Shown one piece after another: positions 1 through 8,339 of a DNA stretch of 14,715 nucleotides. The notes beneath the pieces were generated by a model. That model did no database searches and was not told the origin of the DNA. It saw nothing but the letters and a program-made list of their open reading frames with translations. The position numbers and the translations under genes are program-made. This DNA is from Bacteroidales bacterium (GTDB lineage Bacteria; Bacteroidota; Bacteroidia; Bacteroidales; VadinHA17). Where the stretch lies: assembly GCA_020353115.1 (NCBI GenBank), contig CP070687.1, positions 2,710,010-2,724,724 on the forward strand. The letters are read 5' to 3'. Within the stretch, counting starts at the first letter, position 1. Each line of letters opens with the position of its first letter.

Positions 1-1
1 A

Positions 2-385
2 AGGAAATCAGGAAAGATCATTAATATCTGTTCCATGATGAGCAAATTTGGCAGAAATTCAGTCGGAGCATATGCTGCAGCTAAAGGGGGTTTGAAAATG
101 CTGACCCTAAATATGGCCACCGAATGGGCGAAATGGAATATCCAGGTAAATGGTATCGGTCCCGGCTATTTCGTGACAGATATAACGGAACCTCTGAGAG
201 CGGAAGGCCATCCATTCAATGAATTCATTATCAACAGAACACCTGCCGGTCGCTGGGGTGTGCCTTCAGACTTGATAGGTCCGGTTATTTTCCTTGCCTC
301 CCGAGCAAGTGACTTTGTTAATGGTCATATTCTCTATGTAGACGGCGGAATTAATGCAACAATAGGCAAACCTGCTAACGAATAA
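2..385 (+). CDS. SDR-family dehydrogenase, gluconate 5-dehydrogenase type (3' part only)
   Basis: This is the C-terminal half of a short-chain dehydrogenase/reductase. The frame is open to the left edge, so the N-terminal NAD(P)-binding half (roughly 130 residues of a family usually near 255-265) lies upstream. In the 127 visible residues the catalytic triad is intact: Ser11, Tyr24 and Lys28 of the visible part (S-x12-Y-x3-K), followed by NGIGPGYFVTDI and the C-terminal VDGGINATIGK. That tail is like gluconate 5-dehydrogenases (IdnO/Ga5DH); the SDR mannonate oxidoreductases I know end differently (FNAFSGV-like). It would be a cytoplasmic NAD(P)H-dependent oxidation or reduction of a sugar acid. 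Its position before uxaE and uxaC suggests a ketouronate or keto-gluconate substrate, but the exact substrate is inference. An internal ATG at 35 is not the true start, because conserved SDR sequence (GKIINICSM) runs through it. Confidence 0.9.
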   Translation, partial: RKSGKIINICSMMSKFGRNSVGAYAAAKGGLKMLTLNMATEWAKWNIQVNGIGPGYFVTDITEPLRAEGHPFNEFIINRTPAGRWGVPSDLIGPVIFLASRASDFVNGHILYVDGGINATIGKPANE

Positions 386-400
386 TAAAATTTTGTAATC

Positions 401-1633
401 ATGTCGAAGTATAACCTGCTATTCTGGGTCCTGGTTACCATGATAATATCATGCAGTCCCGTAGAAGAAAAAAAACTGATTATCGATAACTCTGAAGGTC
501 CGAAACGTACTGATGAACCGGTTGTTGTTGACCGAAGTATTCTGTCAGAGATATTGGTTGACATCTCCAGTAATCATTTACCGGTATTTGTTTCACATAC
601 CGGTGATACAATCCCGGCACAGTTTGATGACATGAACCAGGACGGGGAATGGGATGAAATAGTCCTGTTATGTGACCTGGAAGAAAAAAGTCAGACTGTC
701 GTTACAATAAAATCCGTAGTAGCCGAAGAGTACCCGGTCTTCAAAACCAGAACCAATATCCGGATGGGATACAGTGAAATAAAAGATGATCAGTTTACGG
801 ATGTTCAGGCAATCCAACTCGACCCGGATCATATTCCTCAGGAAGAACCAAGGCCATACCAGTTTGAAGGGCCGGGCTGGGAAAATGATATGGTTGCTTT
901 TCGTCTTTACTTTGATACACGAAACGGGAAAGATATATTCGGGAAAACCACCCGGGAAATGGTTCTTGATAATCTTATTACAGACTACCACGAACTGCAG
1001 GACTGGGGAATGGATATTCTTAAAGTGGGAACATCACTTGGTGCCGGATCCCTGGCAATTCAAATAAGTGATTCCCTCATTCGCCTGGGCAACCTTAAAG
1101 ATGTGAGCTTTCGTATTATTACCGAAGGCCCGCTGCGGTCAACATTCGACCTTATATACAAAAACTGGGATGTTAATGGAATATCCCTTGATTTAACCGA
1201 ACGAATTACCATCTGGGCAGGAAAGTACTGGTACCAATCAGAAATTTTCCTTGCAAAAGGTGAAGGAATATGGGATATTGTCGCCGGGATTGTAAACATG
1301 CAAAGCGAGGAGGTTCATCAAATGACCTTTGAAGGATTTTCATCCATTTACACATTCGACAACCAGAGTTATATTGAAGACAACCTTGGCCTGGCTATTG
1401 TAGTCAAAAACAGCGATTTTAACGGAACTGGTGAAGCGGGGAGTGATGGAGAGATTACGGATACCTATTTTATCAAACTGAAAACATCCATTGAAAAATC
1501 ATCGATGTTCTGGTTTCTAGCAGGATGGGAACAATCGGATGAAAAGTTTGTAACCAAGGAAGGATTTGAAAACTACATGGCCCGGGAGATGGAGAATCTG
1601 TCGGTGAAAGTGAACAGTCGCGTTTCAAATTAA
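401..1633 (+). CDS. DUF4861-family lipoprotein
   Basis: A predicted 410-residue exported lipoprotein. The N-terminus has a short basic start, a hydrophobic stretch and a lipobox ending at Cys18 (MIISC), so it should be lipid-anchored and face the periplasm or the cell surface. The body opens with a segment carrying IPAQFDDMNQDGEWDE, followed by VLLCDL; it resembles DUF4861 proteins of Bacteroidota, which I recall being encoded beside pectin and uronate genes. Later parts are beta-rich with many aromatic residues (GPGWENDMVAFRLYFDTRNG near the middle), consistent with a carbohydrate-related beta-sandwich, but no catalytic residues can be named. It starts 15 nt after the SDR stop with only an A/T-rich leader, so it is probably in the same transcript. 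Its location between the SDR gene and uxaE suggests a role in handling uronate-containing sugars outside the cytoplasm. The family call rests on recognition, not on a search. Confidence 0.75.
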   Translation: MSKYNLLFWVLVTMIISCSPVEEKKLIIDNSEGPKRTDEPVVVDRSILSEILVDISSNHLPVFVSHTGDTIPAQFDDMNQDGEWDEIVLLCDLEEKSQTVVTIKSVVAEEYPVFKTRTNIRMGYSEIKDDQFTDVQAIQLDPDHIPQEEPRPYQFEGPGWENDMVAFRLYFDTRNGKDIFGKTTREMVLDNLITDYHELQDWGMDILKVGTSLGAGSLAIQISDSLIRLGNLKDVSFRIITEGPLRSTFDLIYKNWDVNGISLDLTERITIWAGKYWYQSEIFLAKGEGIWDIVAGIVNMQSEEVHQMTFEGFSSIYTFDNQSYIEDNLGLAIVVKNSDFNGTGEAGSDGEITDTYFIKLKTSIEKSSMFWFLAGWEQSDEKFVTKEGFENYMAREMENLSVKVNSRVSN

Positions 1634-1681
1634 CCATCCGGCTGCTGCTAAACCGGGGTAACCATATTTTAAAAAAGATTC

Positions 1682-2923
1682 ATGAAGAGGCTGGGAAAAT
1701 ACTCTTTTGGCATTGGAGACCGATTCGCACGTGAGGCAGAAGCGCAGTTAAAAGCCATTATTAAAGCAAAAGAGTCAGGTATTGATGTAACTCCGGTATG
1801 GAATAAATCGTTCCGGGAACACGATATAATTAAATCACATCCTTCAGAAACCCGACAGAAAGCAAATCAGGCCGTTGAAAATCTCAACTGGAATTCATCC
1901 TATTTTATCGATGCCGACCACGTCAACCTTACGTCGGTAGATTTCTTTATGGGTCATTCTGATTTTTTTACGATTGACGTGGCGGACTATATAAATAAGC
2001 CGGTTTCATCCCGGGAGATTCAGTCATTTATAGGCAGGAACAGGAATCTGCCAGGCCGGATTGAAATTCCGGGTATCCGGGAACCTTATCATGTTACAGA
2101 TGATGACTTCGAAGAAATCCTCCGTAAATATATGGCAGCTGCACGGGAAGCCTCCGGTATTTATCAACATATCGTTGCCGCAAAAGGAAAGGGTCAGTTT
2201 ATTACGGAGATTTCAATGGATGAAGTGGATGAACCGCAAAAACCCATTGAATTGTATTTTATCCTCTACCTGCTGAAAGATATTCCCCTGCAGACCATCG
2301 CTCCGAAATTTACAGGACAGTTTTTCAAAGGGATTGATTATGCTGGTGATCTTTTGTTGTTCGAAAAGGAATTCGAAGAGATTCTCCTGATCCTGAATTT
2401 TGCAAAACGGCAGTTTAATCTGCCCGGAGATCTTAAGTTGAGCATTCATTCGGGCAGTGATAAATTTTCGCTCTACCCGGTTATAAAAAGACTGACAACC
2501 AAATATAACCAGGGGATTCACCTGAAAACTGCCGGGACCACATGGCTTGAAGAAATAACCGGTCTTGCACTCTCAGGAGGTAAAGCCCTTACACTGGTAA
2601 AAAAGATCTACACCATTGCTTACTCAAGAATGGATGAATTATGCGGGCCGTATCGCGCCGTCATAGACATTGATCCTGAAGCACTGCCAAAGCCTCAAGT
2701 GGTAGATGGGTGGGACGAGCGGAAGTATGCAAATACCCTTCGACATGTAAAGAATCACCCGGATTACAATCCTCATTTCAGACAGTTATTGCATGTCGGT
2801 TACAAGGTTGCTGCCGAGATGGGCGATCCATTTCTGGATGCCCTTGAGAATAATAACCCGGTAATATCCGGACATGTGATGGATAATTTATTAAAACGTC
2901 ACATAATACCCTTATTTTCATGA
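1682..2923 (+). CDS. uxaE: Tagaturonate/fructuronate epimerase (UxaE family)
   Basis: A 413-residue cytoplasmic protein of the UxaE type, which epimerises D-tagaturonate to D-fructuronate and so joins the galacturonate and glucuronate routes. The N-terminus has the recognisable KYSFGIGDRF (residues 6-15), then YFIDADHVNLTSVD (74-87), rich in possible metal or substrate ligands. Further on are SIHSGSDKF (His256, Asp260) and HLKTAGTTWLE (from His280), which look like barrel-strand active-site segments. The length is shorter than the Thermotoga maritima enzyme as I recall it, so this is probably a compact Bacteroidota subgroup, and activity on exactly these substrates is inferred. Its stop codon overlaps the uxaC start (ATGA), which strongly suggests translational coupling and a shared pathway. 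The chosen start gives the conserved N-terminus; it has no clear Shine-Dalgarno sequence, only an A-rich run before it. Confidence 0.85.
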   Translation: MKRLGKYSFGIGDRFAREAEAQLKAIIKAKESGIDVTPVWNKSFREHDIIKSHPSETRQKANQAVENLNWNSSYFIDADHVNLTSVDFFMGHSDFFTIDVADYINKPVSSREIQSFIGRNRNLPGRIEIPGIREPYHVTDDDFEEILRKYMAAAREASGIYQHIVAAKGKGQFITEISMDEVDEPQKPIELYFILYLLKDIPLQTIAPKFTGQFFKGIDYAGDLLLFEKEFEEILLILNFAKRQFNLPGDLKLSIHSGSDKFSLYPVIKRLTTKYNQGIHLKTAGTTWLEEITGLALSGGKALTLVKKIYTIAYSRMDELCGPYRAVIDIDPEALPKPQVVDGWDERKYANTLRHVKNHPDYNPHFRQLLHVGYKVAAEMGDPFLDALENNNPVISGHVMDNLLKRHIIPLFS

Positions 2924-4338
2924 CACAAAAAATAAAGCCCTTTCTAGATGACGATTTTCTTTTGCATACGGGTACGGCCCGAAAACTGTACCATGAATAT
3001 GCTGCCATAATGCCGGTAATCGATTATCATTGCCATCTTAATCCCAAGGATATTGCGGACGACCGGAAATTCAAAACCCTTACGGAAGCGTGGCTGGAGG
3101 GCGATCATTATAAGTGGAGAGCCATGAGGGCCAATGGTATCCCTGAAAAATTCTGTACCGGGGATGCGGATGATTATGAAAAATTTGAAAAATGGGCGGA
3201 AACGGTTCCATTTACCCTCAGGAATCCCCTGTATCACTGGACTCACCTGGAACTGAAGCGCTATTTTAATCTTTCCTCCCTCCTGAATCCGGAAACATCG
3301 AAAGAGATCTACAATTCTGCCGGTGAAATGCTGCAAACGAAAAAATATTCCTGCAAAAACCTGCTCCGGAAAATGAATGTCGAAGTTGTTTGCACTTCGG
3401 ATGATCCGTTGGATTCCCTCGACCATCACAGGAAAATTAAAAAAGACGGTTTTGAGATTAAAATAGTACCCACATTTCGTCCCGATAAAAGCATTGCTGT
3501 TGAGAACGCAGAATCGTATAACAAGTATATCAGTCAGCTTGAAAAAGTAACCGATCATACCATAGTAAATTTCCATGACCTTATATATGCCTTACAGAAA
3601 AGGCATGATTTTTTTCATAACGCCGGTTGCCGCCTTTCGGATCACGGTATCGAAACCTTCTACGCAGAAGATTATTCAGCAAATGAGATCCTGAATATTT
3701 TTGAAAAAATCCGGAGAGGGAATGATTTGACTACCGGGGAGATCCTGAAGTTCAAATCTGCAATGCTGATTGAATTTGCGGTAATGAACCATACCAGGGG
3801 CTGGGCCCAGCAATTTCACTACGGAGCCCTCAGGAATACCAACACACGTATGATGGAAAAGCTTGGTCCTGATACCGGTTTTGATTCCATCGGTGACACT
3901 CTTGTAGCCAGGTCATTGAACCGATTTCTGGACCGTCTTGCCAGCCAGGGAAAACTTACAAAAACCATCCTCTATAACCTTAACCCGGCAGATAATGAAA
4001 TCCTGGCAACCACGACAGGAAATTTCCAGGATGGTTCAGTTCCCGGAAAAATCCAGTTCGGATCTGGATGGTGGTTTCTGGACCAGAAGGATGGTATGGA
4101 AAAACAGCTGAACGCCTTATCAAATATGGGCCTCCTGAGCCGGTTTGTAGGTATGTTGACCGATTCCAGAAGCTTTCTTTCCTATCCCAGGCACGAATAT
4201 TTCAGAAGGGTATTATGTAACCTGATCGGAACCGATGTGGAAAATGGAGAGTTACCCCGGGAGATGGATCTTCTGGGTAAAATGATTCAGAATATATGTT
4301 ATTTTAACGCAAAGAATTATTTTAATCTGAATCCCTGA
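2920..4338 (+). CDS. uxaC: Uronate (glucuronate/galacturonate) isomerase
   Basis: A 472-residue cytoplasmic aldose-ketose isomerase of the amidohydrolase-like superfamily. It converts D-glucuronate to D-fructuronate and D-galacturonate to D-tagaturonate. The family's metal-site motif is present as DYHCHLNP (His37, His39). Other hallmark blocks are CTSDDPLDSLDHH (158-170), QFHYGALRNTN (298-308) and GMLTDSRSFLSYPRHEY (411-427). The length matches the usual 465-475 residues, and no key motif is missing. The start lies inside the uxaE stop (4-nt ATGA overlap), so the two should be translated together and give balanced amounts of isomerase and epimerase. The TRAP transporter begins 54 nt after the stop, fitting import of the substrate. 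This is the most secure functional call in the cluster. Confidence 0.96.
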   Translation: MTQKIKPFLDDDFLLHTGTARKLYHEYAAIMPVIDYHCHLNPKDIADDRKFKTLTEAWLEGDHYKWRAMRANGIPEKFCTGDADDYEKFEKWAETVPFTLRNPLYHWTHLELKRYFNLSSLLNPETSKEIYNSAGEMLQTKKYSCKNLLRKMNVEVVCTSDDPLDSLDHHRKIKKDGFEIKIVPTFRPDKSIAVENAESYNKYISQLEKVTDHTIVNFHDLIYALQKRHDFFHNAGCRLSDHGIETFYAEDYSANEILNIFEKIRRGNDLTTGEILKFKSAMLIEFAVMNHTRGWAQQFHYGALRNTNTRMMEKLGPDTGFDSIGDTLVARSLNRFLDRLASQGKLTKTILYNLNPADNEILATTTGNFQDGSVPGKIQFGSGWWFLDQKDGMEKQLNALSNMGLLSRFVGMLTDSRSFLSYPRHEYFRRVLCNLIGTDVENGELPREMDLLGKMIQNICYFNAKNYFNLNP

Positions 4339-4392
4339 TCAAAAGGTTCAGGTATGTAAAAAGAGCAAGATAATATATCAGCAGGAAATACC

Positions 4393-5367
4393 ATGTCGAC
4401 GTATAAGAACATACTAATAGTCCTGTTCATTCTTCTAATCTCCTGTCATACAGGATCAAAACACAGGATCCTTAAGTTGGCTCACAGTTTGGATACCAAT
4501 CATCCGGTCCATAAAGGAATGGTTTATATGGCCGACCGTCTGAAACAAATTTCGGACGGCCAGATGGAGATCCAGATTTATCCCAGTGGCCAGCTGGGAC
4601 CCGAAAGAACCTGTGTTGAATTATTGCAGATCGGAAGCCTGGCCATTACCAAAGTATCGGCAGCAGTAATGGAAGGATTTGCACCAAACTACAGAGTCCT
4701 GGGGCTTCCATATATTTTTCGCAGCAGCGAACATGCGTATGATGTACTTGATGGTGAAATAGGGAAAGAATTACTGATTGAAGGAGAAAAATTCTGGTTG
4801 CGTGGATTGTGCTTCTATGATGCCGGTAGCAGAAGCTTTTATACGATTGATAAACCGGTATTGACTCCTGAGGATTTGAGAGGTCTTAAAATAAGGGTTA
4901 TGAAAAGCAACACCGCAGTAAACATGGTCCGAAGTCTGGGAGGGTCACCCACACCGATCTCATGGGGAGAATTGTATACTGCACTCCAGGGAGGAGTTGT
5001 CGATGGAGCCGAAAATAATCCTCCGAGCTTCTACACATCTCACCATTACGAGGTTTGCAAACACTATTCAATCAATGAACACACATCTGTACCTGATGTT
5101 CTGCTCATCAGTACGCATGTTTGGAGCAAGTTGAGTGTACGGGAAAAGGAATGGCTCCAACAGGCTGTCGACGAGTCTGTACCGGTTCAGCGTAAATACT
5201 GGCAAGAATCTGTGGAAGAAGCCCTCCGTGAGGTAGAAAAAGCAGGCGTCACTATTTATTATCCTGATAAACAGCCTTTTGCCCGGAAAGTCGAGGAAAT
5301 GTACAAAGAGTATGAAACAGACCAGGAACTGTATTCCTATATAAAAAGGATAAGAGCCACGCAATGA
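4393..5367 (+). CDS. dctP: TRAP transporter substrate-binding protein, DctP type (lipoprotein)
   Basis: A 324-residue solute-binding protein of the DctP family, part of a sodium- or proton-driven TRAP importer for carboxylates. The signal sequence ends in a lipobox with Cys18 (LLISC), so the protein is predicted to be lipid-anchored, not freely periplasmic. Family blocks visible are YPSGQLGPERTCVELLQIG (63-81), the conserved carboxylate-binding arginine in LKIRVM (Arg168), and WGELYTALQGGVVDGAENNP (191-210), whose Asn208/Asn209 normally contact ligand. The start is supported by an AGGA at 4383-4386, one of the few Shine-Dalgarno-like sequences in the window. Being next to uxaE-uxaC makes a hexuronate or ketouronate the likely ligand (inference). 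The permease genes follow, after an unusually long 169-bp gap. Confidence 0.93.
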   Translation: MSTYKNILIVLFILLISCHTGSKHRILKLAHSLDTNHPVHKGMVYMADRLKQISDGQMEIQIYPSGQLGPERTCVELLQIGSLAITKVSAAVMEGFAPNYRVLGLPYIFRSSEHAYDVLDGEIGKELLIEGEKFWLRGLCFYDAGSRSFYTIDKPVLTPEDLRGLKIRVMKSNTAVNMVRSLGGSPTPISWGELYTALQGGVVDGAENNPPSFYTSHHYEVCKHYSINEHTSVPDVLLISTHVWSKLSVREKEWLQQAVDESVPVQRKYWQESVEEALREVEKAGVTIYYPDKQPFARKVEEMYKEYETDQELYSYIKRIRATQ

Positions 5368-5536
5368 AAAAGAGGAAACAGACCGTTTCAGGTTTCATAA
5401 ATGTTAAGCTGGAATAGTAAACCGATTTATCCGGAAGAGATGCAACCGCCTTTCATTTGCCTGATAACTTCGTAATTCCTGTAACCATCTATGATTAAAA
5501 TACTTCATTTAACTAATTGCCGAAAATATTCATTGT

Positions 5537-6019
5537 ATGATCGTTCGCAAATATGTTGACAAAATTCTGGAGATCCTGGTAATTACCATTATGTCAGTTC
5601 TGGTTATTGATGTCCTCTGGCAGGTTGCCAGCCGTTATCTTTTAAGAAATCCAAGCTCATTCACGGATGAACTCGCCGGATTTCTCCTGATCTGGGTCGG
5701 TTTATTCGGTGCAGCTTATGGAACGGGAGCCGGACTGCATCTGGCCATTGATCTTCTTCCGTCGAGGTTACCCCCCGATAAAAGAAAATACCTGGAACTG
5801 GCAATTAATATCCTCATTGGCCTTTTTTCATTAACCGTAATGGTTGTTGGCGGGACCTGGCTTGTTTATACCCGGTTTTACCTTGGACAGATAACCGCAG
5901 CTTTGCAAATGCCTCTTGGGTATGTTTACCTGGTTATTCCATTGAGCGGAGTTTTTATAATCTATTATTGTATTAGCAACACGATTATTGCTTTTAAGAC
6001 ATATCAAAATATGAAGTAA
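5537..6019 (+). CDS. dctQ: TRAP transporter small permease, DctQ type
   Basis: A 160-residue inner-membrane protein with four predicted membrane helices (about residues 10-30, 46-66, 83-103 and 126-150), as expected for the small DctQ subunit. It carries the typical first-loop pattern W-x-V-x-S-R-Y-L and SFTDELAGFLLIWVGLFGAAYG, which recurs across DctQ proteins. It pairs with the large permease encoded next. The gap from dctP (169 bp) and the gap to dctM (89 bp) are both long for a TRAP operon and contain no open reading frame I would accept. No Shine-Dalgarno sequence precedes the start, which was chosen because the protein then begins just before its first helix. Confidence 0.9.
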   Translation: MIVRKYVDKILEILVITIMSVLVIDVLWQVASRYLLRNPSSFTDELAGFLLIWVGLFGAAYGTGAGLHLAIDLLPSRLPPDKRKYLELAINILIGLFSLTVMVVGGTWLVYTRFYLGQITAALQMPLGYVYLVIPLSGVFIIYYCISNTIIAFKTYQNMK

Positions 6020-6108
6020 TTGAAACACCAATGATTTAAATGCCATCAGGATCAGATTTGAATACCTGGACCAATATATTACAGAATATGAATTAATTAC
6101 GTATCAAT

Positions 6109-7407
6109 ATGGAACTACTTGGGATCATCGTTCTGATTGTCAGCTTTGTTGGGCTTCTTGCTTTGGGTGTCCCCATAGCATATAGTATCGGTCTGTCAGG
6201 AATCCTTACAATGATTGTTAGTATGGCTGTTATACCGGCATTTACAACCATGTCACAAAGGATTGCTACCGCTCTTGACAGTTTTGCCCTGCTGGCTATA
6301 CCCTTCTTCATCCTTGCAGGTCAATTGATGAACCGTGGGGGGATTGCGGTGCGGCTGATCGATTTTGCAAAAGTGCTGGTCGGAAGGTTACCCGGTGGTT
6401 TGGCATTTGTTAACATAATGGCCAACATGCTTTTTGGGGCAATATCGGGCTCTGCCGCAGCTTCAGCTTCAGCCATCGGCGGATTTATGCACAACAGGAT
6501 GGTGGAGGAAGGGTACGATAAATCTTTCAGCGCTGCTGTAAACGTTTCCTCGGCTACAACAGGATTACTTATCCCCCCGAGCAATATCCTTATCGTATAT
6601 TCACTTGCAAGTGGCGGGGTGTCAATTGCCGCACTCTTTATTGCAGGTTATGTTCCCGGTATCCTGATGGGATTGGCACTTATGGGTGTAGCGGCAGCAT
6701 ATGCTTACAGAAATAACTATCCCACGGGTGAAAAAATCGGACTTAAAACAAGCATCCTGAAATTCCTCGACGCAATACCCAGTCTGCTGTTACTTATCAT
6801 TGTTATCGGGGGAATCATAGCCGGAATTTTTACTGCAACGGAAGCTTCTGCCGTAGCTGTACTCTACACATTAATTCTGGCAATGATCTACAAGGAAATC
6901 AAAATAAAGGAATTACCGGAAATAATTCTTAAAACCGTCGGAACAACCTCAATCGTGTTGCTTCTTGTCGGGACATCCATGGGATTGTCATGGGTATTAT
7001 CATATGAGAATATCCCACAGGGCGTAAGTGCCGGATTGCTATCTTTAAGCGATAATCCGTTAATCATTTTGCTTGTTATAAATATAATACTGTTGCTGGT
7101 TGGCATATTTATGGATATGACCCCTGCCGTATTGATTTTCACACCGATTTTCCTTCCTGTTGTCACTACCCAGCTGGGCCTGGATCCCATTCATTTTGGA
7201 ATTATTATGATCATGAACCTGTGTGTGGGTCTTTGTACTCCCCCCGTCGGATCCTTGTTATTTATCGGTTGCAGTGTGGCAGACGTAAAGATTGGGGAGA
7301 TCATTAAACCCCTCCTGCGGTTATTTATAGTTATGATCGTTGTCCTTATGATTATTACATACGTGCCAAAGTTGAGTTTGTGGCTTCCGGAGGTGTTTGG
7401 TTTTTAG
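6109..7407 (+). CDS. dctM: TRAP transporter large permease, DctM type
   Basis: A 432-residue, highly hydrophobic inner-membrane protein, predicted to have about twelve helices and to form the transport channel of the TRAP system. DctM hallmarks include GVPIAYSIGLSGI near the start, AIPFFILAGQLMNRGGIA, LPGGLAFVNIMANMLFGAIS followed by GSAAASASAIG, and LIPPSN in the first half. The mirrored second half has LLLVGIFMDMTPAVLIFTPI and GLCTPPVGSLLF. The two internally similar halves and the length match the family. Together with the upstream DctQ and lipoprotein DctP it makes a complete TRAP importer. It ends only 18 nt before mnmD, so read-through into the housekeeping gene is likely. Confidence 0.95.
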   Translation: MELLGIIVLIVSFVGLLALGVPIAYSIGLSGILTMIVSMAVIPAFTTMSQRIATALDSFALLAIPFFILAGQLMNRGGIAVRLIDFAKVLVGRLPGGLAFVNIMANMLFGAISGSAAASASAIGGFMHNRMVEEGYDKSFSAAVNVSSATTGLLIPPSNILIVYSLASGGVSIAALFIAGYVPGILMGLALMGVAAAYAYRNNYPTGEKIGLKTSILKFLDAIPSLLLLIIVIGGIIAGIFTATEASAVAVLYTLILAMIYKEIKIKELPEIILKTVGTTSIVLLLVGTSMGLSWVLSYENIPQGVSAGLLSLSDNPLIILLVINIILLLVGIFMDMTPAVLIFTPIFLPVVTTQLGLDPIHFGIIMIMNLCVGLCTPPVGSLLFIGCSVADVKIGEIIKPLLRLFIVMIVVLMIITYVPKLSLWLPEVFGF

Positions 7408-7425
7408 TAAAAATGTGGATTCCAT

Positions 7426-8103
7426 ATGTCAGGTACTGCAGGAAGACAAATTAAAATTACACACGACGGATCACATACCGTATATATCCCTGCCCTGAAG
7501 GAGCATTACCATTCCATATACGGAGCCTGGCAGGAATCGGAATACGTTTTCATAAAAAAGGGTTTCAGACATTTCCGTAAAGCATCACTCCGGATCTTTG
7601 AAATGGGATTTGGAACAGGATTGAATGCATTCCTGACCTGTATCGAAGCTGTAAAGACAAAAACAGAAGTCTATTATTCCGGTATCGATTTATACCCCCT
7701 TGAAACATCCATCTCAGGAAAACTGAATTACGGATCGCTGGCAGAACCTGAGTACCGGGAATTTTACCGGGAAATGAATGCCTGCGATTGGGATAAACCG
7801 GTACCTGTCAATGACTATTTTACACTTCTGAAGATTTATGCCGATATCCGGGAGTATCCTCTGAAAGAGAAATATGACCTGGTATACTTCGATGCATTTG
7901 CGCCTGATAAACAGCCAGAACTATGGCAACCATTGATATTCCGGAAGCTTTTTATTGCCTTGATACCTCAGGGCATTTTGGTAACCTACTCGGCAAAGGG
8001 GAGTGTGAGAAGAAATCTTGAAAAATCGGGCTTCATTGTTACAAATATCCCCGGTCCTCCGGGGAAGAGAGAAATTATAAAAGCCCAGAAAGGGAAAGGA
8101 TGA
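7426..8103 (+). CDS. mnmD: tRNA (5-methylaminomethyl-2-thiouridine)(34) methyltransferase MnmD
   Basis: A 225-residue SAM-dependent methyltransferase that completes mnm5(s2)U at the wobble position of tRNAs by methylating the nm5U intermediate. The SAM-binding motif I is EMGFGTGLN (59-67). The MnmD-typical FDAFAPDKQPELW spans 155-167, followed by TYSAKGSVRRNL (187-198) and GPPGKREI (210-217). It matches the stand-alone MnmD domain common outside the gammaproteobacteria; the MnmC2 oxidase domain that is fused to it in Escherichia coli is absent, as expected. It begins 18 nt after dctM with no visible terminator between, so a uronate-transport transcript may also supply this tRNA enzyme; the gene could have its own promoter inside dctM. 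Confidence 0.93.
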   Translation: MSGTAGRQIKITHDGSHTVYIPALKEHYHSIYGAWQESEYVFIKKGFRHFRKASLRIFEMGFGTGLNAFLTCIEAVKTKTEVYYSGIDLYPLETSISGKLNYGSLAEPEYREFYREMNACDWDKPVPVNDYFTLLKIYADIREYPLKEKYDLVYFDAFAPDKQPELWQPLIFRKLFIALIPQGILVTYSAKGSVRRNLEKSGFIVTNIPGPPGKREIIKAQKGKG

Positions 8104-8302
8104 CAGGAGGGTGAGGCTCAATGTTAAATGGTAATCAACCGTCTGCAGTCAACAGACAACTTCCGCTTACGGTATTCCCGTAGAGCTAAATTATTTTCCT
8201 GTATTACACATTCGATTTTCAACCGTATACATATTACCAGACAATTTAACAGGCGAATAGCTATTCCATTGATTCTCGATTCCATTATTCCCTTTTTTAT
8301 TT

Positions 8303-8310
8303 TATCTTCG
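8303..8310 (+). promoter_or_regulatory. Possible Bacteroidota -7 promoter box upstream of the FKBP gene
   Basis: TATCTTCG, 29 nt before the FKBP start codon, differs at one position from the Bacteroidota -7 consensus TAnnTTTG. It is set in a T-rich stretch typical of such promoters. I see no good TTG -33 box at the usual distance (the nearest, at 8269-8271, is too far), so the call is tentative. The rest of 8104-8302 holds only weak 5-bp hairpins and no acceptable gene. Confidence 0.4.
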
Positions 8311-8339
8311 CAGTTCACTTTTTTTATTCACCCCTAATT

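Noticed and set aside
2944..3576. 210-codon minus-strand open frame inside uxaC
   Set aside because: Wholly antisense to a clearly conserved enzyme gene; composition is that of a codon-usage shadow.
8140..8176. Two 5-bp hairpins after mnmD, considered as a terminator
   Set aside because: Stems are too short and no T-run follows either of them.
8128..8337. Open frames on both strands in the mnmD-FKBP gap
   Set aside because: Low-complexity, no family resemblance, no start signals, and the plus-strand frame runs over the likely FKBP promoter.
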